Source: an unicellular cyanobacterium SU3 (GTDB lineage: Bacteria; Cyanobacteriota; Cyanobacteriia; Cyanobacteriales; Microcystaceae). From it: a DNA stretch of 64,000 nucleotides. The stretch lies in assembly GCA_002172675.1 (NCBI GenBank), contig NETF01000020.1:1-64000 (forward strand). Reading direction: 5' to 3'. Both the position numbers and the translations under genes were made by a program. The notes under the pieces are model-generated. The model made no database searches. It was not told where the DNA came from and saw only the letters and a list, made by a program, of their open reading frames with translations. Positions 1 through 9,658 of the stretch are shown here, piece after piece (position 1 is the stretch's first letter; the number at the start of each line of letters is the position of its first letter).

Positions 1-107
1 ACCTATTTAAGCATCAAATCTCCTTAAAAGCAACCTACATAAAGCTTTTACTTATTATTCTCTTGTCTTTATACTTTTAAAAATACGTTTTTATTTTTGT
101 AATTTAC

Positions 108-530
108 ATGACAAGTTCGGTAGAACCAAATATATTAACTACATCCAATACTGTAAATATAGACAAATATCCTTATTGTAATCTTAGTACCAACAGATAT
201 TATTTTGATAATATTGATATGAGTGGTATATTTTTAGAACATATTAAACTGCATTTTTCCTATGTTAATGGAGCTAATTTTACTGATTCAAAGCTTATGG
301 GTGCAGAATTTATGGGTAGTGGATTTAGAGGAGCTAATTTTACTAATGCTAATTTGAAGAAAACAGATTTTACTGATGCTAATCTTAAGGAAACAATTTT
401 CACTGATGCTGATATTTCAAAAGCTAATTTTACTAAAGCTAAAAATATAACACCAGAACAAATTAAACTAGCCAATAATTGGAAAACAGCAAAATATGAT
501 CCAGATTTTAAGAAAAAATTAGGATTATAA
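108..530 (+). CDS. Pentapeptide-repeat protein
   Basis: A 140-residue protein whose central part, about residues 56-112, is built of five-residue A(N/D)(F/L)xx repeats such as GANFT, NANLK and DANLK, which predict a right-handed quadrilateral beta-helix. The first 50 residues show no repeat, signal peptide or membrane segment, and the charged C-terminus ends KKKLGL. Pentapeptide proteins are very common in cyanobacteria and most have no assigned role, so none is given here. The ATG at 108 has no strong Shine-Dalgarno sequence. The gene stands alone, 90 bases before the next one. Confidence 0.85.
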   Translation: MTSSVEPNILTTSNTVNIDKYPYCNLSTNRYYFDNIDMSGIFLEHIKLHFSYVNGANFTDSKLMGAEFMGSGFRGANFTNANLKKTDFTDANLKETIFTDADISKANFTKAKNITPEQIKLANNWKTAKYDPDFKKKLGL

Positions 531-620
531 GTTTTAGAAAAGTAAAATAGATCATTAGTTTGTTAACACAGTATAATGTATATAAATCTTTAAAGTAATA
601 TCAACTAAAAAATAAAAATT

Positions 621-902
621 ATGTTTAGTTATGAAATAACATCACCCACTGAAGCAAGAAATAGCTTGTTTCAGTTATTAGAAAAAGTAGCAAAAGATCA
701 TCAGGTATGCATCATCAATCGTAATGATGGAGAAAATGTCGCTTTAATTTCTGAATCTAACTTAAGAAGTTTAGTAGAAACAGTTTATTTATTGAGATCG
801 CCTGAAAATGCGCGTCGATTATTTGATGCAATTGACGAATCTATCACAGGAAAAATACAACCCCAAACCCTTGAAGAATTAAAACAGGAATTAGGAATTT
901 AA
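621..902 (+). CDS. Phd/YefM-family antitoxin, orphan
   Basis: A 93-residue protein opening with YEITSPTEARNSLFQLLEKV and continuing into a short segment with NRNDGENVALIS, the layout of Phd/YefM antitoxins: a beta-strand and helix DNA-binding fold followed by an acidic, disordered toxin-binding tail. Such proteins normally sit just upstream of a YoeB/Txe or Doc toxin and repress their own operon. Here the next gene is a Uma2-family protein and no toxin-like frame is seen in the 55-base gap, so the antitoxin appears to be unpaired. An unlinked toxin cannot be excluded. Confidence 0.8.
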   Translation: MFSYEITSPTEARNSLFQLLEKVAKDHQVCIINRNDGENVALISESNLRSLVETVYLLRSPENARRLFDAIDESITGKIQPQTLEELKQELGI

Positions 903-957
903 CCAAAATATAATAGATGATTTATCAATAGGAGAAACAAAGTTTAGGATAATCATT

Positions 958-1650
958 ATGGCACAAAGTATTACAAAATCTACGGTCAACATTCCCCCAT
1001 TAGAAAATGGCGATCGCTTAACTCGTATAGAGTTTGAAACCCGTTATCAACAGATGACTCATGTTAAAAAAGCAGAATTAATAGAAAGTATTGTATATAT
1101 GGGATCTCCTTTAAGAATTAATAAACACGGTGAACCTCATGCTGATATTATAGGATGGCTAACTGTTTATAAAGCTTTCACTCCAAATGTACAAACAGGA
1201 GATAATGCAACAGTTAGATTAGATCCAGAAAATGAACCCCAACCAGATGCTTTATTAAGAATAGAAAAAGATGGGCAATCAATAATTAGTGAAGATGGAT
1301 ATGTAGAAGGTGCGCCAGAATTAATAGTAGAAATTGCAGCGAGTACCGTATCTATCGATTTACATGATAAACTAAAAGCTTATCGTCGTAATCAAGTTCA
1401 AGAATATTTAGTTTGGCGAGTGGATGATAATGAAATTGATTGGTTTAGATTGAAAGAAGAAAAATACATTAAATTACAAGCGGATGAACAAGGAATTATC
1501 AAAAGTGAAATTTATCCTGGTTTATGGTTAGATGTGACTGCTTTATTAAAAGGAGATTTAGCCAAAGTTTTAGAGACATTAAATCAAGGAATACAATCCT
1601 CTGAATATCAAAGTTTTGTTAAGCAATTATCTCTTAAAAATCAAGCTTAA
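958..1650 (+). CDS. Uma2-family (DUF820) nuclease-fold protein
   Basis: A 230-residue protein of the Uma2/DUF820 family, which has the PD-(D/E)XK restriction-endonuclease fold and is heavily expanded in cyanobacteria. The expected landmarks are visible: an N-terminal tract with the motif MTHVKKAELIES, the conserved PQPDALLRIE around residues 98-107, and PELIVEIAAST around residues 119-129, which together supply the acidic and lysine active-site positions. The cellular role of these proteins is unknown. The gene starts with ATG at 958 and contains a HIP1 site near 1011. It follows the orphan antitoxin by 55 bases but I see no functional link. Confidence 0.85.
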   Translation: MAQSITKSTVNIPPLENGDRLTRIEFETRYQQMTHVKKAELIESIVYMGSPLRINKHGEPHADIIGWLTVYKAFTPNVQTGDNATVRLDPENEPQPDALLRIEKDGQSIISEDGYVEGAPELIVEIAASTVSIDLHDKLKAYRRNQVQEYLVWRVDDNEIDWFRLKEEKYIKLQADEQGIIKSEIYPGLWLDVTALLKGDLAKVLETLNQGIQSSEYQSFVKQLSLKNQA

Positions 1651-1992
1651 ACCTAATTTTTTCTTTGATTTTTAGCTTTTGCTCTCCTAAAATACTTTTT
1701 TTATATCCAATAAACAAAAGTAAGTTAATAGACAAATCTTTCTAATAATTTTAAGATAATTTTTTAAATTTTATCCATAGACTTGATATTATTAATTATT
1801 AATTGTTAATTATTTATTAGATTATAGACTATCTTCTAGGTCAGTAATTTGATAAACTAATACAGTGTTGTTGCAGTGTTTCTATTCCATTCATTCTCAA
1901 GAAATGAAGGATTTAGGATCACTCATAGCTTAGTGGTGTCAAAAAATTCCCAAAATATCAACATTGAAAAAAAATTAAAAGGAGAAAATACT
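1651..1992. other. Non-coding AT-rich interval
   Basis: This 342-base interval holds no convincing gene. It is strongly AT-rich, with runs of ATTAATTATTAATTG near 1790-1815. An open frame continues upstream of the next gene to 1876, but its extra 39 codons look non-native and the strong ribosome site lies just before 1993. Confidence 0.6.
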
Positions 1993-2379
1993 ATGTTTAA
2001 TTTTTCAGGAACAAGACCGAATAATTTAGGGGTTAAAAATGATAAACTAACGCCTTGTCCAGGAACTCCTAACTGTGTCAATAGTCAAAGTTCAGATTCT
2101 CAATCAAAAATTGCTCCCCTTCCCATGATTTCTATGGCTGAGTTAAAAAAGATTGTTGAAAATATGGAAAGAACCACCATTATTGAAGAAACAAATGACT
2201 ATCTTTATGCTGAATTTAAAACCCCTTTAATGGGTTTCGTTGATGATGTGGAATTTTATTTTGATTCAGGTCAAAATGTCATCCATGTTAGGTCTGCATC
2301 TCGTCTCGGAAAATCCGACTTAGGCGTTAATCGTAAACGAGTCGAAGAAATTAGAAGTAAAATTGAAGCAAACAACTAA
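1993..2379 (+). CDS. DUF1499 family protein
   Basis: A 128-residue protein of the DUF1499 family. Signature pieces are CPGTPNCVNSQ near the N-terminus, the central EFKTPLMGFVDDVEFYFD and the C-terminal IHVRSASRLGKSDLGVNRKR, all in the family order. I chose the ATG at 1993 because AAAGGAGAA lies just upstream and the family starts close to the cysteine motif. A longer frame from 1876 exists but adds 39 residues of unusual composition. No signal peptide or membrane segment follows the chosen start. The function of the family is not established. Confidence 0.87.
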   Translation: MFNFSGTRPNNLGVKNDKLTPCPGTPNCVNSQSSDSQSKIAPLPMISMAELKKIVENMERTTIIEETNDYLYAEFKTPLMGFVDDVEFYFDSGQNVIHVRSASRLGKSDLGVNRKRVEEIRSKIEANN

Positions 2380-2430
2380 AATTATAGTCTAGAAAACAGA
2401 AAACAAACAAAACTTGAATTTTAAAATCTA

Positions 2431-3384
2431 ATGGCTGAACCCTTCACAATAGGCGGACAAAATGGTTGGTATCATGATCAAGGACATTGGGCAGGTTATT
2501 TTCACACTTATGGTAATTTTAAACAATCTGATAGAGAAGCCAAACCGAGAATAATCCATGTATTCTTACCCAGAGATTATGAATATAGCCAAGAAAGCTA
2601 TCCTGTCATTTATATGAATGATGGAGATACCGCCTTTTTTTCTGGAGGTCAGTATTATAAAAGTTGGAACATGGGGCAGATTTTGACACGGTTATATGTA
2701 ACCAATCAAATTCGGCGAGTGATTGTGGTCGCCATTTGTCCCATTGACCGTAATTATGAATACACCCATGCCCCTATTAAAGAAGGAAATTGGGGGGGAT
2801 TACAAGGATATTCTGATTATATAGCTTTCGAGGTTAAGCCATTTATTGATAATAATTATCGGACCCTTGCTAGCCCCGAAAATTCGATGGTTTTGGGGTC
2901 ATCTCATGGAGGATTAGCTGCTTTTTATACAGCCATAAGACACCCTAAACAATTTCAATGTGTGGCCGCTCTGTCTCCTTCTTTTTGGGTAGGATTAGAT
3001 TCAATGATTGACCCTTGTTTCTTAGATTTATCAGGAGATTTATTAGGGTCACTGGAATATTCAGCCTTGATGTTTACTGGATTAAAAACCTTACAAAATC
3101 CGCAATTACAACCTAAAATTTATTTAGATTGGGGACTGATTCGAGAAGGAGGTTATCATAATTCTTTTATTGAAGCCAGAGCAACCGCAAGAGGCCGAGA
3201 AATGCGAGATTTATTAATAAATAAATTTGGTTATCGCTACAACGAAAATTTATTTGTGGTAGAAGACCCCATCGGCCAACATAGTGAAGAATCTTGGTCA
3301 GGACGCATGGAAACTGTCTTACCTAACTTTTTTGGTTGGCCTGCATTGATGAAACAGTTGTTAGCGCAACAGGCCATCTCCTAA
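2431..3384 (+). CDS. Putative esterase, alpha/beta hydrolase
   Basis: A 317-residue protein of the putative esterase family (esterase D, enterochelin esterase and S-formylglutathione hydrolase-like). It has the oxyanion and strand region YPVIYMNDGDTAFF, a nucleophile elbow GSSHGGL around residue 153, and a late histidine in IGQHSEESWSGRM that fits the third triad position. There is no signal peptide, so it is probably cytoplasmic. The natural substrate cannot be told from the sequence. It follows the DUF1499 gene by 51 bases in the same direction. Confidence 0.85.
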   Translation: MAEPFTIGGQNGWYHDQGHWAGYFHTYGNFKQSDREAKPRIIHVFLPRDYEYSQESYPVIYMNDGDTAFFSGGQYYKSWNMGQILTRLYVTNQIRRVIVVAICPIDRNYEYTHAPIKEGNWGGLQGYSDYIAFEVKPFIDNNYRTLASPENSMVLGSSHGGLAAFYTAIRHPKQFQCVAALSPSFWVGLDSMIDPCFLDLSGDLLGSLEYSALMFTGLKTLQNPQLQPKIYLDWGLIREGGYHNSFIEARATARGREMRDLLINKFGYRYNENLFVVEDPIGQHSEESWSGRMETVLPNFFGWPALMKQLLAQQAIS

Positions 3385-3464
3385 AAGCGAGGACTGAAAA
3401 TTGATGCTTGTCAATGACACTTGTGTGTGTTAGGATAATAAAGCTTGAAAAAATACAAAACTTT

Positions 3465-3535
3465 GCGGGTGTAGTTTAGTGGTAAAACCTTAGCCTTCCA
3501 AGCTAATGATGGGGGTTCGATTCCCCCCACCCGCT
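3465..3535 (+). tRNA. trnG: tRNA-Gly(UCC)
   Basis: A complete 71-base tRNA cloverleaf. The acceptor arms GCGGGTG (3465-3471) and CACCCGC (3528-3534) pair perfectly and are followed by discriminator T. The anticodon stem TTAGC/GCTAA encloses the loop CTTCCAA with anticodon TCC, and the T arm is GGGGG-TTCGATT-CCCCC. The terminal CCA is not encoded. Confidence 0.97.
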
Positions 3536-3592
3536 TTATTAAAAGAGATATGATAATTATGTTCAGATGTCATGGGAAAATGGCGATCGCTT

Positions 3593-4423
3593 ATGCTATT
3601 AGGGTTTCAATTTCAATCTCCAAGCCCCATCTTATTTGAAGCAGGGCCTCTAGTCATCCGTTGGTACGGTTTGTTAATTGCTAGTGCCGTATTAATTGGG
3701 GTAACACTCTCCCAATGGTTAGCCAAACGCCGTCACGTTAACCCTGAATTAATTGGGGATTTAGCTATTTGGCTGGTCATCGCAGCCATTCCTTGTGCCA
3801 GACTTTACTATGTAATCTTTCAGTGGCAAGAATACGCCCAACGGCCTGAAGATATCATCGCCATCTGGAAAGGAGGTATAGCCATTCATGGGGCCATTCT
3901 CGGTGGCATCATAGCCGCTCTAATTTTTGCCCGTTTAAACAAAATTTCCGTGTGGCAACTGGGAGATTTAGTGGTTCCCTCTTTAGCATTAGGGCAAGCC
4001 ATTGGTAGATGGGGTAATTTTTTCAACTCTGAAGCCTTTGGCGCACCCACTAATTTACCCTGGAAGCTTTACATTCCCGTTAACAATCGTCCCGTAGAAT
4101 ATTTGACATTTGAATACTTTCATCCGACATTTCTTTATGAGTCGGTATGGAATGTCCTAGTGTTTATTCTCCTCCTATACCTGTTTTTTTGGGGACTAAA
4201 GCATCCTAACCGCTTCTATGTGGGGACTTTATCTTTGGTGTATTTAATCGCTTATAGTTGTGGCAGAATTTGGATAGAAGCATTAAGAACCGATAGTTTA
4301 ATGTTAGGACCATTGAGGGTGGCACAGGTTATCAGTTTAGTTATGATTAGTGTAGGGATTTTGGGGCTAGTGTGGTTATATCGTTTAAAAAAACCTTTAC
4401 CAGACGTGGTTTCCCCTCAATAG
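3593..4423 (+). CDS. lgt: Prolipoprotein diacylglyceryl transferase
   Basis: Lgt transfers a diacylglyceryl group from phosphatidylglycerol to the lipobox cysteine of prolipoproteins, the first step of lipoprotein maturation in the inner membrane. The protein is about 276 residues with seven predicted membrane segments. It carries the family signature [13 protein letters not shown], the early IRWYGLLIA segment and HGAILGG, which holds an essential histidine. The frame is open from an ATG at 3572; I prefer the second ATG at 3593, giving [10 protein letters not shown], because cyanobacterial Lgt proteins usually start there. Predicted lipoproteins in the window, such as the one at 7097, would be its substrates. 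Confidence 0.95.
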   Translation: MLLGFQFQSPSPILFEAGPLVIRWYGLLIASAVLIGVTLSQWLAKRRHVNPELIGDLAIWLVIAAIPCARLYYVIFQWQEYAQRPEDIIAIWKGGIAIHGAILGGIIAALIFARLNKISVWQLGDLVVPSLALGQAIGRWGNFFNSEAFGAPTNLPWKLYIPVNNRPVEYLTFEYFHPTFLYESVWNVLVFILLLYLFFWGLKHPNRFYVGTLSLVYLIAYSCGRIWIEALRTDSLMLGPLRVAQVISLVMISVGILGLVWLYRLKKPLPDVVSPQ

Positions 4424-4534
4424 TCTCTTCAAAGTAAGTTACCAATTCTTATAAGATCATGACTTATCGTCGAAGGCATAAACAAGACTATCCAAGAAAT
4501 CTCGTTTGATGTTTTTACATTGACCTCACACCAT

Positions 4535-6985
4535 ATGAAAACGCTACAATTATTAAAACGAAACTTAGAGAAGTTACGACAAAAGTATAAAAAAGGTCGT
4601 CATTCTCCCCTGCACGAAGCTCAAAGTCTCTCCAAAAAAACTCCTTCTCAATCCCTTCATCAGTCTGACTGGTTGAGCAAATTACATAAGTCAAAGCCTA
4701 TCCGCCAACTCCATCCACCTTTGATGTGGGGACTGACTGTTATCTCTTTAACCAGTGTGATTGGTTATCGTTTTTACAATCAACCTCAACTGTCTGTCGG
4801 AACCGTTTCCCCCGTAAAAGTGGTGGCTCCTAAAGATGGAACCTTTGAAGATGAAAAAACTACCGAAGAAAAGCGCAAAGAAGTTCGTACAGGCATTATT
4901 CCCATCCTACAAAGAGACCCTCAACTCACCAGCAAACTTAAAGGCGAATTAACAGAAACCATTATTGAAATTAGACAATTTCGTCAGGAAGTTGGGGCAT
5001 TTCCTTTTATTAGTGTGTCCTCTATTCCCCTGGAAACTCAACAATATTTGCGTAGCATTGATGAAAAAACATGGCTAACTATTCGCTCAACTTTACTTAA
5101 TGATAACGCCGCAACAGCAGACAACCTTAAACCCGAAGACAAAGAAGCCATAACCCAGTTAAAAAGTTATGAAGACACCACATCAACCACAACCCTAAAA
5201 GGTCTTTTAGATACCATCGAACAATCTCGTCAACGTTACTATGTAGCTAAACGAGAAATCTTAAATACTAAAACCTCCAATCTCACACCAGAGTTATTAG
5301 GGACATTTCTTAACCTAGATGATACCACTTGGCAAACTACAGAAAAAACCTTAAATCTTACTTTAAATCGCATTTTATTACAGGGACTACCCTCTGGAAT
5401 GCCAGATTATTTGCTCAGCGAAATTATTAAAAATCAGCTAGAATCTACGGCTTCATCGGTTCCTCAAGGAGCAATTACTGATTTATTAATGAAAATTTTG
5501 CAAAATAAACATAATTTGACAGTCGATAAAGATGCCACTAAACAAAGGGCTGAACAAGCAGCCCAAGCGGTTGAACCAGTGATTGTGGAAGTCAAAGCAG
5601 GAGATGTGATTGTCGAAGCCGGTGAAAAAATCACTCAAGAAGAATTTGTTCTCTTAGATAGTTTTCAACTCAGTCGTCGCGGTATTAATTGGGTCGGGTT
5701 AGGCATTTCTGCTGTGATTGTTATGGGAACAGTGAGCATTTTTTGTGTGGTGAGTCACAAGATTCATCGTCCGATGCGTCGCCGAGATCACATTCTTCTT
5801 TGTCTGCTAAGTCTGAGTACCCCCCTATTAGCCATTTTCAATCTCGGTTACACCAATTTGCCCGCTGTGGGACTCCTAACCAGTAGTTTCTATGGCCCGA
5901 CTTTAGCGATTACTCAAGTGGTCTTATTGAGTGGATTATCGACCTTTGCGGCCACCACCATCAACTGGAGTTATGTCTTAGCCGGGACTGCAGGGGGACT
6001 CCTGGCGGCTTCTGTCGCTTGGAAATTGCGATCGCGCGATGAGTTAGCCTGTTTAGGGGGTGTGGTGGGACTGGTACAAGGAAGTCTCTACTTTGTGGGT
6101 TATCTCATTGTTGCTCCGGTGGCCGGTACAATTTGGTCTATTGTCTTACCCGAAGCGATTATTTATGGCTTATCGGGGATTGCCTGGAGTGTCATGGCCT
6201 TAGGGGTTTCTCCTTATTTGGAACGTCTCTTTGATTTAGTGACTCCCATTCGTTTAGTGGAATTGGCTAATCCTAATTGTGCTTTACTTAAACGCTTAGC
6301 CACCGAAACCCCTGGAACCTTTCAACACACTTTATTTGTTGCCTGTTTAGCAGAAGCAGCCGGTCGTGAATTACACTGTAATGTAGAGTTGATTCGTGCC
6401 GGTACTTTATATCATGATATTGGCAAAATGCACGACCCTATGGGCTTTATTGAAAATCAAATGGGTAATCCCAATAAACACGATATAATTAATAATCCTT
6501 GGGTGAGTGTGGAAATTATTAAAAAGCACGTTTCAGAAGGATTAGTAATGGCCAATAAATATGGTCTTCCTAGAGTCATTCGTGATTTTATTCCTGAACA
6601 TCAAGGAACTTTATTAATTTCCTATTTTTATTATCAAGCTAAACAAGAAGCCGAACGCAATGGAACGACAATTACTGCAGAAGAAGAATTTCGCTATGCA
6701 GGCCCAGTTCCTCAGTCAAGAGAAACTGGAATTGTTATGTTAGCCGATGGCTGTGAAGCGGCTTTACGTTCTCTAAAAGAAGCTACTCCAGAAACGGCTT
6801 TAGCTATGATTCAAAAGATTTTTAAAGCCCGTTGGCGAGATAATCAATTAAAAGATAGTGGAATAAAATATGAGGAATTACCCATTATTGCCGAGGTGTT
6901 TGTAAAGGTTTGGCAACAGTTTCATCACCAAAGAATTGTTTATCCTAAAGCAGCTCTAGAACCTCAAAATAATAAGCAAGCTTAA
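4535..6985 (+). CDS. 7TM-HD phosphodiesterase, PgpH/YqfF type
   Basis: A large membrane phosphohydrolase of the 7TMR-HD family, whose Listeria member PgpH hydrolyses cyclic di-AMP. The order is family-typical: a short basic cytoplasmic head, a membrane anchor at about residues 67-88, an extracytoplasmic 7TMR-HDED region to about residue 380, a block of about seven membrane helices (385-570) and a cytoplasmic HD domain with LYHDIGKMHDP near residue 630. The frame can begin at a TTG at 4520, but the ATG at 4535 is more likely. The cyclic di-AMP substrate is inferred from homology. The gene follows lgt by about 110 bases and is probably transcribed independently. Confidence 0.88.
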   Translation: MKTLQLLKRNLEKLRQKYKKGRHSPLHEAQSLSKKTPSQSLHQSDWLSKLHKSKPIRQLHPPLMWGLTVISLTSVIGYRFYNQPQLSVGTVSPVKVVAPKDGTFEDEKTTEEKRKEVRTGIIPILQRDPQLTSKLKGELTETIIEIRQFRQEVGAFPFISVSSIPLETQQYLRSIDEKTWLTIRSTLLNDNAATADNLKPEDKEAITQLKSYEDTTSTTTLKGLLDTIEQSRQRYYVAKREILNTKTSNLTPELLGTFLNLDDTTWQTTEKTLNLTLNRILLQGLPSGMPDYLLSEIIKNQLESTASSVPQGAITDLLMKILQNKHNLTVDKDATKQRAEQAAQAVEPVIVEVKAGDVIVEAGEKITQEEFVLLDSFQLSRRGINWVGLGISAVIVMGTVSIFCVVSHKIHRPMRRRDHILLCLLSLSTPLLAIFNLGYTNLPAVGLLTSSFYGPTLAITQVVLLSGLSTFAATTINWSYVLAGTAGGLLAASVAWKLRSRDELACLGGVVGLVQGSLYFVGYLIVAPVAGTIWSIVLPEAIIYGLSGIAWSVMALGVSPYLERLFDLVTPIRLVELANPNCALLKRLATETPGTFQHTLFVACLAEAAGRELHCNVELIRAGTLYHDIGKMHDPMGFIENQMGNPNKHDIINNPWVSVEIIKKHVSEGLVMANKYGLPRVIRDFIPEHQGTLLISYFYYQAKQEAERNGTTITAEEEFRYAGPVPQSRETGIVMLADGCEAALRSLKEATPETALAMIQKIFKARWRDNQLKDSGIKYEELPIIAEVFVKVWQQFHHQRIVYPKAALEPQNNKQA

Positions 6986-7096
6986 TTGTTACATGATATT
7001 TCATGATTGAAAAAAGTTGAACCAAAAAAATGCTTTTAACCCTGCAACTTCAGGGGCCGGCAATTCTAAATTTTACATTCTACATTTTGATTCACT

Positions 7097-8254
7097 ATGT
7101 ATCGTTATATCATTCTTAGTCTACTCTTCCCTATTATTACCGCTTGTAGTAGTATTAGCGATTTAGAAAATCGCTTTTCTCCTAATCCTGAATTGGCTGA
7201 AAAACAAGAAAATGTCACCCAGTCTACCCTAGAAATTCCTGAGACTTTTCCTGATACCATTCCTCAATATTCCAATTCAGAATTACAAGAAGTTTCTGAG
7301 AATTTAAGCAATGAACAAGGTCTCATTCGCTGGTCATCTTCTGATTCTATTAGTCAGATTAGTGACTTTTATCAAGCACAGTTTGAACGTGATAACTGGG
7401 AAATTAGTCAACCATTTAATGAAGAAAATAACACATTAATTGCTAAAAAAGACGGCTTAGAAGTACAATTATCCTTTCTTTCTGCTAGTAATGGTAATAC
7501 TGATTATTCTATTCGTTATCAAACCTTAAACAATACAACTGCATCAAACACTGAAGAAAACCCTACTTCTTCTGAAACAAAAAATAATGATAATTCTAGT
7601 TTTAATAACGTCCCTGAATCATTAAAATCTTATGTTAAAGATGTTCGTCAGTTAGAAACAGTTAACTTGAGGAACACTGATAATAAAACCGTCAAAGAAA
7701 GCGATATTATTAACCGTAGAACCTATGCACGATGGTTAGTCGAAACTTATAACAAATTTTATGAAAATAACCCAGCCAAACAGATTAGATTAGGGGTTGA
7801 AACCTCTAAACCGGCTTTTTCTGATGTTTCGAGTAATGACCCTGACTTTGCCGTTATTCAAGGGTTAGCAGAAGCAGGAATCATTCCCTCTCCCTTAACA
7901 GGAAATAGTAGCGCGTCTTTATTTCGTCCCGACAACCCTTTAACCAGAGAAGATTTAGTGACCTGGAAAGTGCCTTTAGACATGGGAAAAGGATTACCAC
8001 AAGCCTCTATTGATAATATAAAAGAAACCTGGGGTTTTCAAGATACAACGAAAATTGATACAAAAGCCATACAAGCTTTATACGCAGATTTTCAAAATGC
8101 AGAACAATCCAATGTAAGGCGCGTCTTCGGTTATACCACATTGTTTCAACCCAATAAAGGGGTGACTTTACCGGAGGCCGCTGCTAGTTTATGGTACTTT
8201 GGCTATCAAGGAGATGGACTTTCTGCCGAAGATGTATTATCTATAAATAATTAA
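7097..8254 (+). CDS. SLH-domain lipoprotein
   Basis: A 385-residue predicted lipoprotein. The signal peptide MYRYIILSLLFPIITAC ends in a lipobox with the cysteine at position 17. Residues 40-140 form a small globular segment, residues 150-170 are Asn/Ser-rich linker, and residues 205-290 resemble an S-layer homology domain: ARWLVETYNKF, PAFSDVSSNDPDFAVIQGLAEAGII and FRPDNPLTREDLV. SLH domains bind secondary cell-wall polymers, and in cyanobacteria such proteins are anchored at the outer envelope. It lies 21 bases before the DUF3754 gene and may share its transcript. Confidence 0.85.
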   Translation: MYRYIILSLLFPIITACSSISDLENRFSPNPELAEKQENVTQSTLEIPETFPDTIPQYSNSELQEVSENLSNEQGLIRWSSSDSISQISDFYQAQFERDNWEISQPFNEENNTLIAKKDGLEVQLSFLSASNGNTDYSIRYQTLNNTTASNTEENPTSSETKNNDNSSFNNVPESLKSYVKDVRQLETVNLRNTDNKTVKESDIINRRTYARWLVETYNKFYENNPAKQIRLGVETSKPAFSDVSSNDPDFAVIQGLAEAGIIPSPLTGNSSASLFRPDNPLTREDLVTWKVPLDMGKGLPQASIDNIKETWGFQDTTKIDTKAIQALYADFQNAEQSNVRRVFGYTTLFQPNKGVTLPEAAASLWYFGYQGDGLSAEDVLSINN

Positions 8255-8275
8255 TCATTTCCTTTTTAGTATTTT

Positions 8276-9616
8276 ATGTCCGATATTCGAGAATCATTTA
8301 TTCCTTTTCGTCGTACAGATATTATTAATCTCTGTCTTGAAGATGGCAAACTTCAAGGTAAAGATGTTCAATTATTTAAACAATTTTGTGACATTTTAAC
8401 TGCTTTTTTTCATTTTCGTTTTCATTATACATTAGAAAAGATCAAAGATAATTATACGGTTTTTAATCCTAATTCTGATGTTCAAACGTTACAAGAACCG
8501 AGTTTAGAACAGTATGAAGAAATGGAAAATAAAGTTATTCAAGGGTTTAAATATGTTTTAGAAAGGGCTAATTATATCCAACTATCTGATGACATTATTC
8601 AGAAATCTTTAGAAGAAAAGTCTTTAATTAATCTAGAAACAGATGTAGATTTTGAAGATTTTGATCAGTTCTATTGTTATTATCGGGGAGATATTGATAA
8701 ACATATTACTCTAAAAAAGTTTAAGTTTTTTAAGCAAGAGAAAGTTATTAATATTTTAGAAAGAGTCGTTTTATTAATTAAGTTTAAAGGTCAAGGGTAT
8801 TTTCAAGCAAAAGCAAAAAAAGATAAGAAATATCAAAGCCTAAATTTTACACCAGGAAAAATGTACCTTTATTTTTATAAAAATATCCCAAAACTCGATC
8901 TGGATCTGCTTTTTCCTAATATTCAAACTAGCATGACATGGAAAGATAAATTGTTGTTTGGTGTTCCTGCTATTGGTGCAGCTGTTCCTTTAATCGTTCG
9001 AGCAATTCCTAATATTTTACTAATTATTGTTGCTATTTTGCTATTAGTTAAAGCAGATTCTGTTGTAGATTCTATAGAAGTTGATCAAAGAAAAGTACGT
9101 GATATTATGCCTATTTTAGTAGCAACTTTATCTTTAGCGATAACATTAGGAGGATTTGCTGTTAAACAATATACTAAATATAAAAGTAAAGAAATTAAGT
9201 TTCAAAAAGAAGTAAGTGACACTTTATTTTTTAAGAATTTAGCTAATAATTCCAGTGTATTTCAAGCATTGACAGATATTGCAGAAGAAGAAGAATGTAA
9301 AGAAATTATTTTAGTCTATTATCATTTATTAACCAGCAAAGAAAAATTAAGCCCTAAAAAGTTGGATAGAAAAATTGAACAATGGATGATGGAAAAATTA
9401 GGTATTCGCCTAGATTTTGATATTCATGGTCCTTTGAATAATTTAGAAAAAATCAAGGGTAAAATTGTTTATGAAGACGACAATGAAAATCAGAGGAAAG
9501 CGGTTCCTTTATTGTCCTACAATGAGCAAGGAAATATAAACATTTTATCTCTAGAACAATCAAAAATGGTTTTAGACTATGTTTGGGATAATGCCTTTCA
9601 ATATAATGGATGTTAA
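8276..9616 (+). CDS. DUF3754 family membrane protein
   Basis: A 446-residue protein of the DUF3754 (TMEM143-like) family. It opens with the conserved RESFIPFRRTDIINLCLEDG, has a soluble N-terminal part rich in charged residues, and carries two hydrophobic segments at about residues 225-260 and 280-302. The C-terminal part, from KEIKFQKEVSDTLFFKNLA onward, is family-typical. The function is unknown. It starts 21 bases after the SLH lipoprotein gene and converges with the next gene, leaving a 42-base gap with no obvious terminator. Confidence 0.82.
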   Translation: MSDIRESFIPFRRTDIINLCLEDGKLQGKDVQLFKQFCDILTAFFHFRFHYTLEKIKDNYTVFNPNSDVQTLQEPSLEQYEEMENKVIQGFKYVLERANYIQLSDDIIQKSLEEKSLINLETDVDFEDFDQFYCYYRGDIDKHITLKKFKFFKQEKVINILERVVLLIKFKGQGYFQAKAKKDKKYQSLNFTPGKMYLYFYKNIPKLDLDLLFPNIQTSMTWKDKLLFGVPAIGAAVPLIVRAIPNILLIIVAILLLVKADSVVDSIEVDQRKVRDIMPILVATLSLAITLGGFAVKQYTKYKSKEIKFQKEVSDTLFFKNLANNSSVFQALTDIAEEEECKEIILVYYHLLTSKEKLSPKKLDRKIEQWMMEKLGIRLDFDIHGPLNNLEKIKGKIVYEDDNENQRKAVPLLSYNEQGNINILSLEQSKMVLDYVWDNAFQYNGC

Positions 9617-9658
9617 AGAGATTATCTTGGGTTGTTCTAACTATCTATATATTAATGA

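Noticed and set aside
260-475. Minus-strand frame of 71 codons opposite the pentapeptide gene
   Set aside because: It is the mirror of the regular repeat codons and has no ribosome site or family features.
1876-1992. Upstream extension of the DUF1499 gene
   Set aside because: The extra 39 residues are not family-like and the strong ribosome site AAAGGAGAA lies directly before 1993.
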